Source: Limosilactobacillus antri DSM 16041 (GTDB lineage: Bacteria; Bacillota; Bacilli; Lactobacillales; Lactobacillaceae). From it: a DNA stretch of 64,000 bases. A program made the position numbers and the translations under genes. Positions 19,561 through 28,367 of the stretch are shown here, piece by piece (position 1 is the stretch's first letter; the number at the start of each line of letters is the position of its first letter). The notes below the pieces were generated by a model that worked only from the letters and a program-made list of their open reading frames with translations, did not search any database and was not told the origin of the DNA. The stretch lies in contig NZ_GG700733.1 of NCBI RefSeq assembly GCF_000160835.1, positions 488,390 to 552,389 of the forward strand, read 5' to 3'.

Positions 19561-20496
19561 ATGATTAAACATCGCCACAAGGTTCTCCTGGTCGGTGATG
19601 GTGCGGTCGGTTCGTCGTTTGCGTACTCACTGCTGCAAACGACGCAGGAAGTTGATGAACTGGTAATTGTCGACCTTAACAAGGAAAAGGCAACCGGGGA
19701 CGCGATGGACCTGCAAGACATTACACCGTTAGAGTCACCAACGATTATCCGTGCCGGTGAATACGCGGACGCCAGTGACGCGGACGTGGCCGTGATTACC
19801 GCCGGGGTTCCCCGTAAGCCGGGCGAAACCCGTTTGGACCTGGTCAACAAGAACGCCAAGATTTTATCAACGATCGTTAAGCCAATCGTCGACAGTGGTT
19901 TCCACGGGATCTTCGTGGTTTCCAGCAACCCGGTTGATATTTTGACGACGCTGACCCAGCGGATTTCCGGTTTCCCGAAGGAGCGGGTCATCGGGACGGG
20001 GACGTCACTGGATAGTGCCCGCCTGAACGTGATCCTGGCAGAAAAGCTGGATGTTCCGGTCAGCGAGATTGATGCTCACATCATGGGCGAACATGGGGAT
20101 ACGTCCTTTGCGGCCTTTGATGAAGCAACGGTTAACGGGCAGCCGCTGAAGGAAGTTGCCGACTTCTCAGCAACTAACTATGCCGGGATTGAGGAAATGG
20201 TTAAGGAACGGGGCGGTAAGATTATTGCCCGCAAGGGAGCAACCTTCTACGGGGTTGCCAAGTGCCTGGCTTACATCGTCAAGGCGATCTTGGAAAATCG
20301 TAACGTCACCCTGCCAATTTCCGCACCCTTAAATGGTGAATACGGTGTTTCTGACTTGTACCTGGGGGTCCCAGCGGTGATTAACACCAGTGGGATCGTC
20401 AAGGTTATCGAACATGACCTGTCTGCAGAAGAGAGTAAGAAGATGGCGCACTCAGCTGCCAAGATGAAGGAAGTTCTTGACGGCGTGGAGCTGTAA
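19561..20496 (+). CDS. LDH-fold enzyme with malate dehydrogenase specificity residue
   Basis: A 311-residue protein of the L-lactate/malate dehydrogenase family. The NAD motif is GDGAVGSSFAYS with Asp38 at the end of strand 2. Catalytic residues are Arg91, Asp151, Arg154 (LDSARLN) and His178 (GEHGD). By homology it would be called L-lactate dehydrogenase, but the substrate-specificity loop reads AGVPRKPGETR: position 85, equivalent to residue 102 of classical LDH, is Arg instead of Gln. Arg at 102 is the known switch towards oxaloacetate/malate. With fumC and fumarate reductase upstream, malate dehydrogenase is the better prediction. The ribosome site GGAGG lies 8 bases before the ATG. Confidence 0.88.
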   Translation: MIKHRHKVLLVGDGAVGSSFAYSLLQTTQEVDELVIVDLNKEKATGDAMDLQDITPLESPTIIRAGEYADASDADVAVITAGVPRKPGETRLDLVNKNAKILSTIVKPIVDSGFHGIFVVSSNPVDILTTLTQRISGFPKERVIGTGTSLDSARLNVILAEKLDVPVSEIDAHIMGEHGDTSFAAFDEATVNGQPLKEVADFSATNYAGIEEMVKERGGKIIARKGATFYGVAKCLAYIVKAILENRNVTLPISAPLNGEYGVSDLYLGVPAVINTSGIVKVIEHDLSAEESKKMAHSAAKMKEVLDGVEL

Positions 20497-20535
20497 ATTA
20501 GAGGAAATATTTAATAGTTAAAGAGGAATTGAAAG

Positions 20536-21957
20536 ATGGAATTATCAAAGTTTAAAACTAAGGCCTGGGCCTGGACACTCGCCATTGGTTTAATCCTGTG
20601 GTTCTGTGGTCCAATTCGGCCAGATGGCGTTTCGTTAGCTGCTTGGCATATGTTTGCCATTTTTGTTGCCACAATCGTCGGCTGTATCACTCAGCCGCTA
20701 CCAATCGCCGGAACGACCCTGGTTGGGTTTACGGTGATGGTGTTGGTCGGTCTTGCACCGATGAAGGGGGCCTTGACCGCCTTCAGCAATTCGTCTGCTT
20801 GGCTGATTGCAATGGCCTTCATGCTTTCCCGGGGCTTTATCAAGACTGGCCTGGGTCGGCGGATTGCCCTGGTGTTCGTACGGAGTTTCGGTCACCGGAG
20901 CCTCGGCTTGGCCTACTCAATCATGGGAATTGACCTGGTAACTTCACCAGCCATCCCATCCAACACTGCCCGTGCCGGTGGGGTTGTTTACCCAATCGTA
21001 AAGTCACTGGCGGAAACTTACGGGTCTGACCCAAAGAAGGGAACCCGGAAGAAGATCGGTTCATTCCTGGTTTTCTCTGAATTCCACAGTAACCTGATTA
21101 CTTCCGCAACCTTCATGACGGCCATGGCACCAAACCTGGTTATCGTGGCCTTAGCGAAGACCTTGCACATTAACATTACCTGGTTGGGCTGGTTTGTGGC
21201 CGGGGTTGTTCCAAGTATTATTTGTTTGATCGCTACGCCATACATCATCTACAAGATGTACCCGCCGGAGGTAAAGGAAACGCCGAACGCCAAGCAATGG
21301 GCCAACGACGAGCTGGGCAAGATGGGGAAGATGAAGATTTCTGAAAAGCTGATGGGCTTAATCTTCATCCTGACCCTGGTTCTCTGGATGCTGACCAGCT
21401 TTATTCCGGCAATTGACGCGACCTTTGTGGCCTTCTTGGCAATTTCCCTGTTACTGGTAACCGGGGTTCTTGATACCAAAGATGTTCTGCACGAAACTGG
21501 TGCTTGGAACGTATTGATTTGGCTGTCCGTCCTGGTTTACATGGCCGGTCAGCTGGCCAAGCTCGGCTTTATCAAGTGGTTCTCTAGTTCCATCGGTTCA
21601 GCCCTTCACGGCATTAGCTGGGTTTGGGTCCTGGCAGTCTTAATGATCGTCTACTTCTACGCGCACTACTTCTTTGCTAGTGCCACTGCCCACGTTACTG
21701 CGATGTACGCAGCCTTCGTATCCGTTGCGGTTGCCGCCGGTGCTCCTGCAATGTTAACGGCAATGCTGTTGGCCTTCACTTCCGCATTCATGAGTTCTAC
21801 TACTCACTATGCTAACGGGCCAGCCTCCGTGCTGTCATCTTCAGGCTACGTTACCCAGTCCGAATGGTGGAAGATGAACTTCGTCATGGGGATTTTCTAC
21901 CTCTTGGTATACGGAATTATCGGCACCCTGTGGATGAAGGTTATTGGCCTCTGGTAA
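20536..21957 (+). CDS. DASS-family di/tricarboxylate transporter (CitT-like)
   Basis: A 473-residue inner-membrane carrier with about 12-13 hydrophobic segments. It has the paired DASS helical-hairpin motifs, seen as FSNSSAWLIAMAFML in the first half and TTHYANGPASVLSSSGY in the second. CitT and related proteins exchange citrate, malate, tartrate or oxoglutarate for succinate. As the last gene after fumC, frd and mdh-like, exchange of incoming citrate, malate or tartrate against outgoing succinate is the natural reading. It is the only obvious di/tricarboxylate carrier in the window. Downstream is repeat copy B. Confidence 0.92.
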   Translation: MELSKFKTKAWAWTLAIGLILWFCGPIRPDGVSLAAWHMFAIFVATIVGCITQPLPIAGTTLVGFTVMVLVGLAPMKGALTAFSNSSAWLIAMAFMLSRGFIKTGLGRRIALVFVRSFGHRSLGLAYSIMGIDLVTSPAIPSNTARAGGVVYPIVKSLAETYGSDPKKGTRKKIGSFLVFSEFHSNLITSATFMTAMAPNLVIVALAKTLHINITWLGWFVAGVVPSIICLIATPYIIYKMYPPEVKETPNAKQWANDELGKMGKMKISEKLMGLIFILTLVLWMLTSFIPAIDATFVAFLAISLLLVTGVLDTKDVLHETGAWNVLIWLSVLVYMAGQLAKLGFIKWFSSSIGSALHGISWVWVLAVLMIVYFYAHYFFASATAHVTAMYAAFVSVAVAAGAPAMLTAMLLAFTSAFMSSTTHYANGPASVLSSSGYVTQSEWWKMNFVMGIFYLLVYGIIGTLWMKVIGLW

Positions 21958-22038
21958 TAAGTTAATTGAATAGTTTGCTACTGAAAGAGTTGGATTGGTA
22001 AGTTGCCTTTTTGAATCATTCACTAGTAATCAAAAAAA

Positions 22039-22216
22039 GAGGCTGGGAGAGAACTTTGTTTTCTCACCAGCCTCATGTTAGTTCTTAACTATTACAAAGA
22101 TAACGTGGAAAATAACCACAAGGCTAGTGTCTAACTACGAACGCTAGCCGGCCCGTGCCGTGCCAACTATCGTTCTAGGTTAGCCATACGCCTTGTCGAG
22201 GAGGTTATTTCCCACT
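22039..22216 (-). repeat. Structured intergenic repeat, family 1, copy B
   Basis: Nearly identical to copy A. The closing stem here is GTGGAAAATAACC with GGTTATTTCCCAC, so both strands changed together relative to copy A (a C-G pair became T-A). It fills the convergent gap between the DASS gene and the SorC-type regulator gene, beginning 12 bases past the regulator stop on the minus strand. On that strand the GAGGCTGG hairpin ends in seven T residues, a good terminator for the regulator. Confidence 0.92.
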
Positions 22217-22228
22217 CCTTTTTAAATC

Positions 22229-23176
22229 CTAAATTCCTAAGGCATCGGTAATTCGCAGGGCGACCGACTCGGTCAGAATCATGTCGGTGAAGAGCTTCCC
22301 CTCCAAAGCACCACGCGCCGCTTGAAACTTTGACTTCCGCTGGACGATGGCGAGCCGCCGGGGAACCTGTATGATCTGGTCGAGGGGGATGGAGAGGGTC
22401 TTGTCGTTTTCCGGGGACACTAGGAACCGGCCGTGCAGGTCGTAGGGCCGGCCAAACGCCATCCCGGCAATCTTTCCCAGGTCAACCCCGGGGAAGATCC
22501 GGGCGGTATTTTCCTGCCAGGCCGGGATGCTGTTGATCGACTGACGGGTGCCAAGCCCGCAGATAATGATGTCCATCCGGCTGGCGGCCGCAAACGCTGC
22601 GGTAAAGGCTGGCTCGTGGTAGAGGGCGGTCCGGGCCTGGTCATTGATAACGTAGAGGGGTCCCGGAATTGTCTGGTAGGGAACGTCGTACTTCGCCGCG
22701 GCCTTTTGAACCATCCGCATCGAAGCGGCCGAGGAGTGGTAGCGCATATTTTCGCCCATAAACTGGGTAAAGGTCAGCTGACTGGCGGTCTGCTTGTTGA
22801 AGTGGTCAAGCATCGTGTAGATGGTTTCACCCCAGGTCAGCCCGACTGTATGGCAGTTCCTAATCAATGACTGAACCTGGTTGGCCGCAAAGGTCGCGAT
22901 GATTTGGTCGCGGTCCTGGGGGTTGGTTGGGTCCTTGATCACAATGAGGTTTTTGATTTTGAAATGCTGCTGGAGGATGCGCTCCAGTTTGGCGTTCCGA
23001 TCAAAGTTCGTGTGGATATTAATGCTGACGATTCCCGAAGCCAGTGCTTCGTCAAGGTATTTCATGATGAGGTAGCGGCTGAGCTGGTACTTTTTCGAGA
23101 TGTCACTGATGGCCATCTTGCTCAGGTAGTAGTCCTGTGCGAGGCTGGCCAGGAGCTGACGATGTGCTGCATCCAT
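22229..23176 (-). CDS. citI: SorC/DeoR-family regulator of citrate genes (CitI-like)
   Basis: A 315-residue SorC-family regulator. The N-terminal helix-turn-helix (about residues 10-50, KMAISDISKKYQLSRYLIMKYL) is followed by a sugar-isomerase-like effector domain (about 60-315, with VGLTWGETIY and IICGLGTRQ). It is divergent from citM across about 150 bases, as citI is in Leuconostoc and Weissella, where CitI is a citrate-responsive activator. The symbol is assigned by family and position. The gap between the two genes is AT-rich, suitable for regulator binding. CAGGTG lies before the ATG at 23176. Confidence 0.85.
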   Translation of the reverse strand: MDAAHRQLLASLAQDYYLSKMAISDISKKYQLSRYLIMKYLDEALASGIVSINIHTNFDRNAKLERILQQHFKIKNLIVIKDPTNPQDRDQIIATFAANQVQSLIRNCHTVGLTWGETIYTMLDHFNKQTASQLTFTQFMGENMRYHSSAASMRMVQKAAAKYDVPYQTIPGPLYVINDQARTALYHEPAFTAAFAAASRMDIIICGLGTRQSINSIPAWQENTARIFPGVDLGKIAGMAFGRPYDLHGRFLVSPENDKTLSIPLDQIIQVPRRLAIVQRKSKFQAARGALEGKLFTDMILTESVALRITDALGI

Positions 23177-23273
23177 GGATTATTCACCTGCTTTGTTAAA
23201 AGTTTGCTACTGTTGATTATAGCATTTAATTTCACCCAGACTTTTTTGAAATGTTTTAAAATTTCCGCTTATA

Positions 23274-23302
23274 TTTACAACATTTAAAAAAGATAGTACA
23301 CT
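23274..23302 (+). promoter_or_regulatory. Promoter of the citrate lyase operon
   Basis: TTTACA (23274-23279), 17 bases, TACACT (23297-23302). The -10 box runs into the perfect 10-base palindrome CTAGGCCTAG at 23301-23310, near the expected transcription start. The AT-rich DNA upstream (23215-23273) is the likely regulator binding zone. A minus-strand TATAAT near 23215 may serve the regulator gene. Confidence 0.6.
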
Positions 23303-23329
23303 AGGCCTAGTGATTGGAGGATGCTAATA

Positions 23330-24481
23330 ATGAAAGACGAAGAAGTATTATCACTTCACGCGAAACACCGCGGGGTGCTTGCCATCTCACCAGAATTCGC
23401 GGTACACAATAAGCAGGAACTCGGGGAAGCATACACGCCGGGCGTGGCGATTATTTCAAAGCTGATTGAACGCTACCCGGAATTAAAGGATAAGTACACG
23501 CTGAGCGGTAAGCTGGTGGCGTTAGTTACCGACGGTTCCGCGGTGCTGGGCTTGGGCAATATCGGGCCGGCCGGGGGCTTGCCAATCGTCGAGGGCAAGG
23601 CACTTCTGTATAAAGACCTCTCTGGGGTCAACGCCCTGCCGCTGACAATTGCGCAGGTTTCACCGGACGAAGTCGTTAATACTTTGAAGAATATGCAGGC
23701 GTCCTTCGCCGGCTTCCACCTTGAGGACATTGCCGCCCCGCGCTGCTTTGAAATCGAGGAAAAACTATCCCAACTGGTCGACATCCCCGTTTATCACGAT
23801 GACCAGGAGGGGACGGCCATTGTCGTTCTGGCGGGCCTGATCAACGCCGCTAAAGTGGTGGGCAAGGGGCTGGCCAGCTTGAAGGTCGTCATCAACGGGG
23901 TCGGTGCTTCGGGTGTTGCGACCGCCCGCCTGCTCTTCGCGGCTGGGATTAAAAACATCAGCTTTGTTGACATTCACGGTCCGGTCCACGCGGACAGCAC
24001 GGAATATAACCACTACCAGACGGACCTGGTCAAGCAGAGCAGCGACCAGACCCGCTACGCGAACCTGGACGAGGCTGTCCGGGGTCGCGACGTCTTCATC
24101 GGCCTATCCGACGCCGACGTTCTGAGTGCCGACCAGGTTCAGCAGATGGCAGATAACCCGATTATCTTTGCCTTGGCCAACCCAAAGCCGGAAATTGACC
24201 CGGCCGTGGCCCATGAGGCGGGGGTTCAGGTGATGGCAACCGGTTCGAGCCAGTACCCGAACCAGGTTAACAACATCCTAGTCTTCCCGGGCCTCTACAA
24301 GGGCCTGCTGGCAACCGACCTGAACAAGGTGGACTTTGGCCTGGAGAAGGCGGTTGCCCAGGGAATTGCCAAGCTAGTGCCTGAACCGACGGCTGATCGC
24401 TTCGTCCCGGGGGTCTTTGATGACGGGGTAGTTGACGCGGTTGCGCAGGCAGTTAAAGATTATGCCGCCAATAAGCAGTAA
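23330..24481 (+). CDS. citM: Malic-enzyme-type oxaloacetate decarboxylase
   Basis: A 383-residue protein of the short malic enzyme family (YTPGVA, VTDGSAVLGLGNIGPAGGLP, HDDQEGTA, NGVGASGVATARLL, FALANPKPEI). As the first gene of a citrate lyase operon it should act like CitM of lactococci and Leuconostoc, which decarboxylates oxaloacetate to pyruvate in citrate fermentation and is soluble. True malic enzyme activity is the alternative. The ATG at 23330 is 9 bases after GGAGG; an ATG at 23321 touches the ribosome site and is rejected. citC follows 18 bases later. Confidence 0.92.
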   Translation: MKDEEVLSLHAKHRGVLAISPEFAVHNKQELGEAYTPGVAIISKLIERYPELKDKYTLSGKLVALVTDGSAVLGLGNIGPAGGLPIVEGKALLYKDLSGVNALPLTIAQVSPDEVVNTLKNMQASFAGFHLEDIAAPRCFEIEEKLSQLVDIPVYHDDQEGTAIVVLAGLINAAKVVGKGLASLKVVINGVGASGVATARLLFAAGIKNISFVDIHGPVHADSTEYNHYQTDLVKQSSDQTRYANLDEAVRGRDVFIGLSDADVLSADQVQQMADNPIIFALANPKPEIDPAVAHEAGVQVMATGSSQYPNQVNNILVFPGLYKGLLATDLNKVDFGLEKAVAQGIAKLVPEPTADRFVPGVFDDGVVDAVAQAVKDYAANKQ

Positions 24482-24499
24482 TTAAAAAGGAGGAAGGGT

Positions 24500-25543
24500 A
24501 TGCAGGTCCGTGAAAGCAACATTCACATCAAGCGCAACTTTGCCAAGTGGCAGGCCTTTCTCAAAAAGACGGGAATTACCGAGTTTTCGCCAAAGGAAAC
24601 CCAGCAGGTTGAGCGGACCTTCGTCTGGGAAGCGGACGGCGAGATCATGGCGACCGGTTCGATTGCCGGCAGGGTCTTGAAATACATCGCGGTTTGTTCC
24701 AAAGTGAAGGGTCATGGCGAAACCTTTAATCAGCTGGTCAGCAAGCTGGTGAGCGAGGCGGCAACGATGGGTCGCTTCCACCTCTTCGTCTTTACCAAAC
24801 CCCAGTACGTTCAGAGCTTCGGCTTTGTTGGCTTTCACGCCCTGGCGGTGGTTGACGACGGGGCCATCATGGAAAGCGGGACTCCGGACGTTCACGACTA
24901 CATCCAGGACCTGCCCCACTTTGCCGACCAGGACGATAGTCAAATTGCTGGTATCGTGATGAATGCCAACCCCTTTACCAACGGCCACCGCTACTTGGTG
25001 GAGCAAGCCAGCAAGGAAAACGACCACGTCTACGTCTTCGTGGTCAGCCAGGAAGCCTCCCTCTTCACCGCTTCGGAACGTTACCAGCTGGTTCAAGCGG
25101 GATGTGCCGACTTGGACAACGTGACGGTGGTTCCTGGCGGGGATTACATGGTTTCCTACGCCACCTTTCCGGCCTATTTCCTTAAAGACGACCAAAACGT
25201 GGCCCACTTTCAGGCCGCTTTGGACGCCACCCTCTTTAAGGAGCAGATTGCCGCGCCGTTAAACATCACGCGGCGCTACGTCGGCAGCGAGCCGTTCTCG
25301 CCGACAACTGATATTTATAATCAAGAGTTAACTAGGGTTCTACCACCTGAGGTTGAGGTCAAAGTCCTGGACCGGGCCGCTAATGCCGACCAGGACGTGA
25401 TTTCAGCCACGAAGGTACGAGCAGCGATTGCTAACGATGAATTAGCGGTGGTGCAAAAGTATGTCCCACAAACGACGCGCTCATTTATTCAAAATCACTG
25501 GTCTGATCTCAGAGCACGCATTAAGGAAGGAAGTTTAGAATAA
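24500..25543 (+). CDS. citC: [Citrate (pro-3S)-lyase] ligase
   Basis: Activates citrate lyase by ATP-dependent acetylation of the prosthetic group on CitD. The 347-residue protein has an N-terminal GNAT-like part (about 1-140) and a C-terminal nucleotidyltransferase part with the signature NANPFTNGHRYLVEQA (about residue 155). The start is preceded by AAGGAGGAAGG. Its stop overlaps the citD start by one base (TAATG), so the two are translationally coupled. Confidence 0.95.
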   Translation: MQVRESNIHIKRNFAKWQAFLKKTGITEFSPKETQQVERTFVWEADGEIMATGSIAGRVLKYIAVCSKVKGHGETFNQLVSKLVSEAATMGRFHLFVFTKPQYVQSFGFVGFHALAVVDDGAIMESGTPDVHDYIQDLPHFADQDDSQIAGIVMNANPFTNGHRYLVEQASKENDHVYVFVVSQEASLFTASERYQLVQAGCADLDNVTVVPGGDYMVSYATFPAYFLKDDQNVAHFQAALDATLFKEQIAAPLNITRRYVGSEPFSPTTDIYNQELTRVLPPEVEVKVLDRAANADQDVISATKVRAAIANDELAVVQKYVPQTTRSFIQNHWSDLRARIKEGSLE

Positions 25544-25836
25544 TGGAGATTAAGAAGACTGCACTGGCAGGAACTTTGGAATCATCCGATATCCAAATCA
25601 CCCTGAGCAAGGGCGACAACGGAATTAATATCGACCTGGATTCCTCAGTGGAGGAGCTGTACGGCGACCAAATTCGCACGGTCATCACCGAGACGCTGCA
25701 CGCCTATGGAATTGACAATGCCAACGTCAAGGCCGTTGACAAGGGGGCCTTGGACTGTGTTGTGAAGGCCCGGACGATGGCGGCCGCACAACGGGCTCTG
25801 GAAACTACAGATCAACCAGACTGGGAGGTATTTTAA
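25543..25836 (+). CDS. citD: Citrate lyase acyl carrier subunit (gamma)
   Basis: A 97-residue acyl carrier protein that bears the phosphoribosyl-dephospho-CoA group, attached to a serine in the ESSD segment (residues 13-16). The family end, LDCVVKARTMAAAQRAL, is present. It sits between citC (1-base overlap) and citE (2-base gap), the usual order. Confidence 0.96.
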   Translation: MEIKKTALAGTLESSDIQITLSKGDNGINIDLDSSVEELYGDQIRTVITETLHAYGIDNANVKAVDKGALDCVVKARTMAAAQRALETTDQPDWEVF

Positions 25837-25838
25837 TA

Positions 25839-26744
25839 ATGGAAGAACGTTTACGTCGGACCATGATGTTTGTTCCGGGGAACAACGCCGGAATGGTTAA
25901 GGATGCTGGGATTTACGGTGCGGACTCCATTATGTTCGACCTGGAAGACTCTGTTTCCATGTCAGAAAAGGATGCTGCCCGGATGCTGGTTTACGAAGCA
26001 TTGCAAACCCAGGACTACGGCGACTCCGAATTGGTTGTCCGGGTCAACGGGCTTGACACGCCATACTTTAAGAACGATGTTTACGCCATGGTTAAGGCCG
26101 GAATCGAAGTTGTCCGCCTGCCAAAGGTTGAATCCGCTCAAATGATGCTCGACCTGGTTAAGGTGGTCGAAGAAGCGGAAAAGAAGTTTGGCCGCGAACC
26201 CGGCTCGACCCACGTCATGGCCGCCATCGAAAGCGCGAAGGGTGTTTTAAACGCCCCAGAAATCGCCGCAAGTACCGACCGGATGATTGGCCTGGCCCTG
26301 TCTGCCGAAGACTACACGACGGACATGAAGACCCACCGGTACCCAGACGGCGCGGAACTGGAATTTGCCCGGAACATGATCCTGCACGCGGCCCGGGCTG
26401 CGGGGATTGCGGCCTTCGATACCGTCTTCACCAACATGAATGACGTGGAAGGCTTCCAGCGGGAAACTGAGCACATCCACGAACTCGGCTTCGACGGCAA
26501 GTCCCTCGTTAACCCACGGCAAATCGACTGGGTCAACAAGGTTTACGAGCCAACCAAGAAGGAAATCGAAAACGCGCTGGACGTGGAAGCGGCGATTGAA
26601 GAAGCCCACCAGAAGGGTTCCGGTGTTATTTCCATGAACGGTCAAATGGTTGACCGTCCAGTTGTTCTGCGGGCCCAACGGGTAATCCGCTTAGCCAAGG
26701 CTTCCAACCTGATTAACGAGGAGGGTGAATACATTGAAAAATAG
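25839..26744 (+). CDS. citE: Citrate lyase beta subunit (citryl-CoA lyase)
   Basis: Cleaves the citryl-ACP thioester to acetyl-ACP and oxaloacetate. The 301-residue protein has the HpcH/HpaI aldolase-type barrel, with [18 protein letters not shown] at the N-terminus, FDLEDSVS for metal binding, VVRVNG and [12 protein letters not shown]. The length is standard. The ribosome site GGGAGG lies within the end of citD. The end of the gene overlaps citF by 11 bases. Confidence 0.96.
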   Translation: MEERLRRTMMFVPGNNAGMVKDAGIYGADSIMFDLEDSVSMSEKDAARMLVYEALQTQDYGDSELVVRVNGLDTPYFKNDVYAMVKAGIEVVRLPKVESAQMMLDLVKVVEEAEKKFGREPGSTHVMAAIESAKGVLNAPEIAASTDRMIGLALSAEDYTTDMKTHRYPDGAELEFARNMILHAARAAGIAAFDTVFTNMNDVEGFQRETEHIHELGFDGKSLVNPRQIDWVNKVYEPTKKEIENALDVEAAIEEAHQKGSGVISMNGQMVDRPVVLRAQRVIRLAKASNLINEEGEYIEK

Positions 26745-28272
26745 TGTCGGTCGTGAAATCTCAGACGAAATCTTAAATTCAACTAACTACAAACCATTTG
26801 AAAGCACTGAAATCGGCCACCCAACGGTTCACTACACGGGCCACGACGTCCGCGTCACCAAGGGGGATGACAAGCTGGTCGACTCCTTAGACCAGGTCAT
26901 CAAGGACAACCTGAAGGACGGGATGACGATTTCATTCCACCACCACTTCCGGAACGGGGACTACGTCTTTAACATGGTGATGGACAAGATCATCAAGATG
27001 GGCTACAAGGACCTGACCCTGGCTCCATCTTCTTTGACCGGGGTAATGAACGACAAGGTGGTTGAAGCCATTAAGGCCGGCACCATCACTAATATTACCA
27101 GCTCCGGGATGCGGGGCAGCCTTGGTGAAGCCGTTTCCCACGGTCTCTTGAAGAACCCGGTCATCTTCCGTTCCCACGGTAACCGTGCGCGGTCCATCGA
27201 AAACGGCAACATCAAAATTGACGTGGCCTTCCTGGGTGTTCCGAACTCTGACCGGATGGGGAACGCCAACGGGATGAACGGCGAATCCGCCCTTGGTTCC
27301 CTGGGTTACGCCCTCGTGGACGCCCAGTACGCCAACAAGGTGGTTCTCCTGACCGATACCATCGCCGACTACCCGAACACGCCTGCTTCAATTAAACAGA
27401 CCCAGGTCGACTACGTCGTGAAGGTTGACAAGGTCGGAGATCCAGACCGGATCGGCAGCGGGGCGACCCGTTTTACTAAGGACCCGAAGGAATTGAAGAT
27501 TGCCAAGATGGTTAACGACGTGATCGTTAACTCACCTTACTTCAAGAACGGCTTCTCCTTCCAGACTGGTACTGGTGGTGCTTCACTGGCCGTTACCCGT
27601 TACCTGCGTCAATCTATGCTGGACAACGACGTTACGGCTGCCTTCACTTGCGGGGGGACGACTTCACCAATCGTCAAGCTGCTTGAAGAAGGTCTGGTTA
27701 AGCGGGTTATGGACGTGCAAGACTTTGACAAAGGGGCTGCTTCCAGCATGAAGTCTAACCCTGGCCAAATCGAAATTGACGGTTCCTGGTACGCCGACCC
27801 TGACAACAAGGGTGCCATGGTTGACCAACTGGACGTTGCCATCCTGTCTGCCCTGGAAATCGACACCAAGTTCAACGTTAACGTGCTGACTGGTTCCAAC
27901 GGGGTTATCCGGGGTGCCGTTGGTGGCCACCAGGACGCTGGGACTGCCAAGATGACGATCATCTCCGCTCCGCTGACTCGGGGCCGGATTGCTACCGTTG
28001 TTCCTGCCGTTAACTCCATCACTACGCCGGGTTCATCCATTGACGTCCTGGTTACTGAAGTCGGAGTGGCCGTTAACCCGGCACGGAAGGACCTAATTGA
28101 AGCCTTCAAGAAGGCACCAAGCATTCCGCTGGTTTCAATCGACGAACTGCAAAAGCGGGCCGAAGGGATCGTTGGCAAGCCAAAGCCAATCGAATACACC
28201 GACCGGACCGTCGCCCTGGTTGAATACCGAGATGGGACTTTGATTGACGAAGTAAAGCAGATTAAAGACTAA
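26734..28272 (+). CDS. citF: Citrate lyase alpha subunit (citrate CoA-transferase)
   Basis: Swaps acetyl for citrate on the acyl carrier. The 512-residue protein shows the CoA-transferase features [25 protein letters not shown] and [13 protein letters not shown]. The TTG at 26734, 9 bases after GAGGAGG, gives the expected MKNSVGREI start. The GTG at 26725 touches the ribosome site and is less likely. It overlaps citE by 11 bases. A hairpin and a promoter-like sequence separate it from citXG. Confidence 0.95.
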   Translation: MKNSVGREISDEILNSTNYKPFESTEIGHPTVHYTGHDVRVTKGDDKLVDSLDQVIKDNLKDGMTISFHHHFRNGDYVFNMVMDKIIKMGYKDLTLAPSSLTGVMNDKVVEAIKAGTITNITSSGMRGSLGEAVSHGLLKNPVIFRSHGNRARSIENGNIKIDVAFLGVPNSDRMGNANGMNGESALGSLGYALVDAQYANKVVLLTDTIADYPNTPASIKQTQVDYVVKVDKVGDPDRIGSGATRFTKDPKELKIAKMVNDVIVNSPYFKNGFSFQTGTGGASLAVTRYLRQSMLDNDVTAAFTCGGTTSPIVKLLEEGLVKRVMDVQDFDKGAASSMKSNPGQIEIDGSWYADPDNKGAMVDQLDVAILSALEIDTKFNVNVLTGSNGVIRGAVGGHQDAGTAKMTIISAPLTRGRIATVVPAVNSITTPGSSIDVLVTEVGVAVNPARKDLIEAFKKAPSIPLVSIDELQKRAEGIVGKPKPIEYTDRTVALVEYRDGTLIDEVKQIKD

Positions 28273-28286
28273 TTTTAAGAATTGAT

Positions 28287-28327
28287 AAAACGGGTGCGGT
28301 TACATGGAATCCCACCCGTTTTATAAT
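28287..28327 (+). terminator. Hairpin with embedded promoter between citF and citXG
   Basis: AAAACGGGTG (28287-28296) and CACCCGTTTT (28313-28322) form a perfect 10-base stem ending in T residues, an intrinsic terminator or attenuator. Overlapping it is a promoter-like pair, GTTACA (28299-28304), 17 bases, TATAAT (28322-28327). Together they could lower citXG expression relative to citDEF while giving it independent transcription. Confidence 0.6.
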
Positions 28328-28367
28328 ACATATGAGCAAACGCGGACAAACGTGAAAGGAGCCTACA

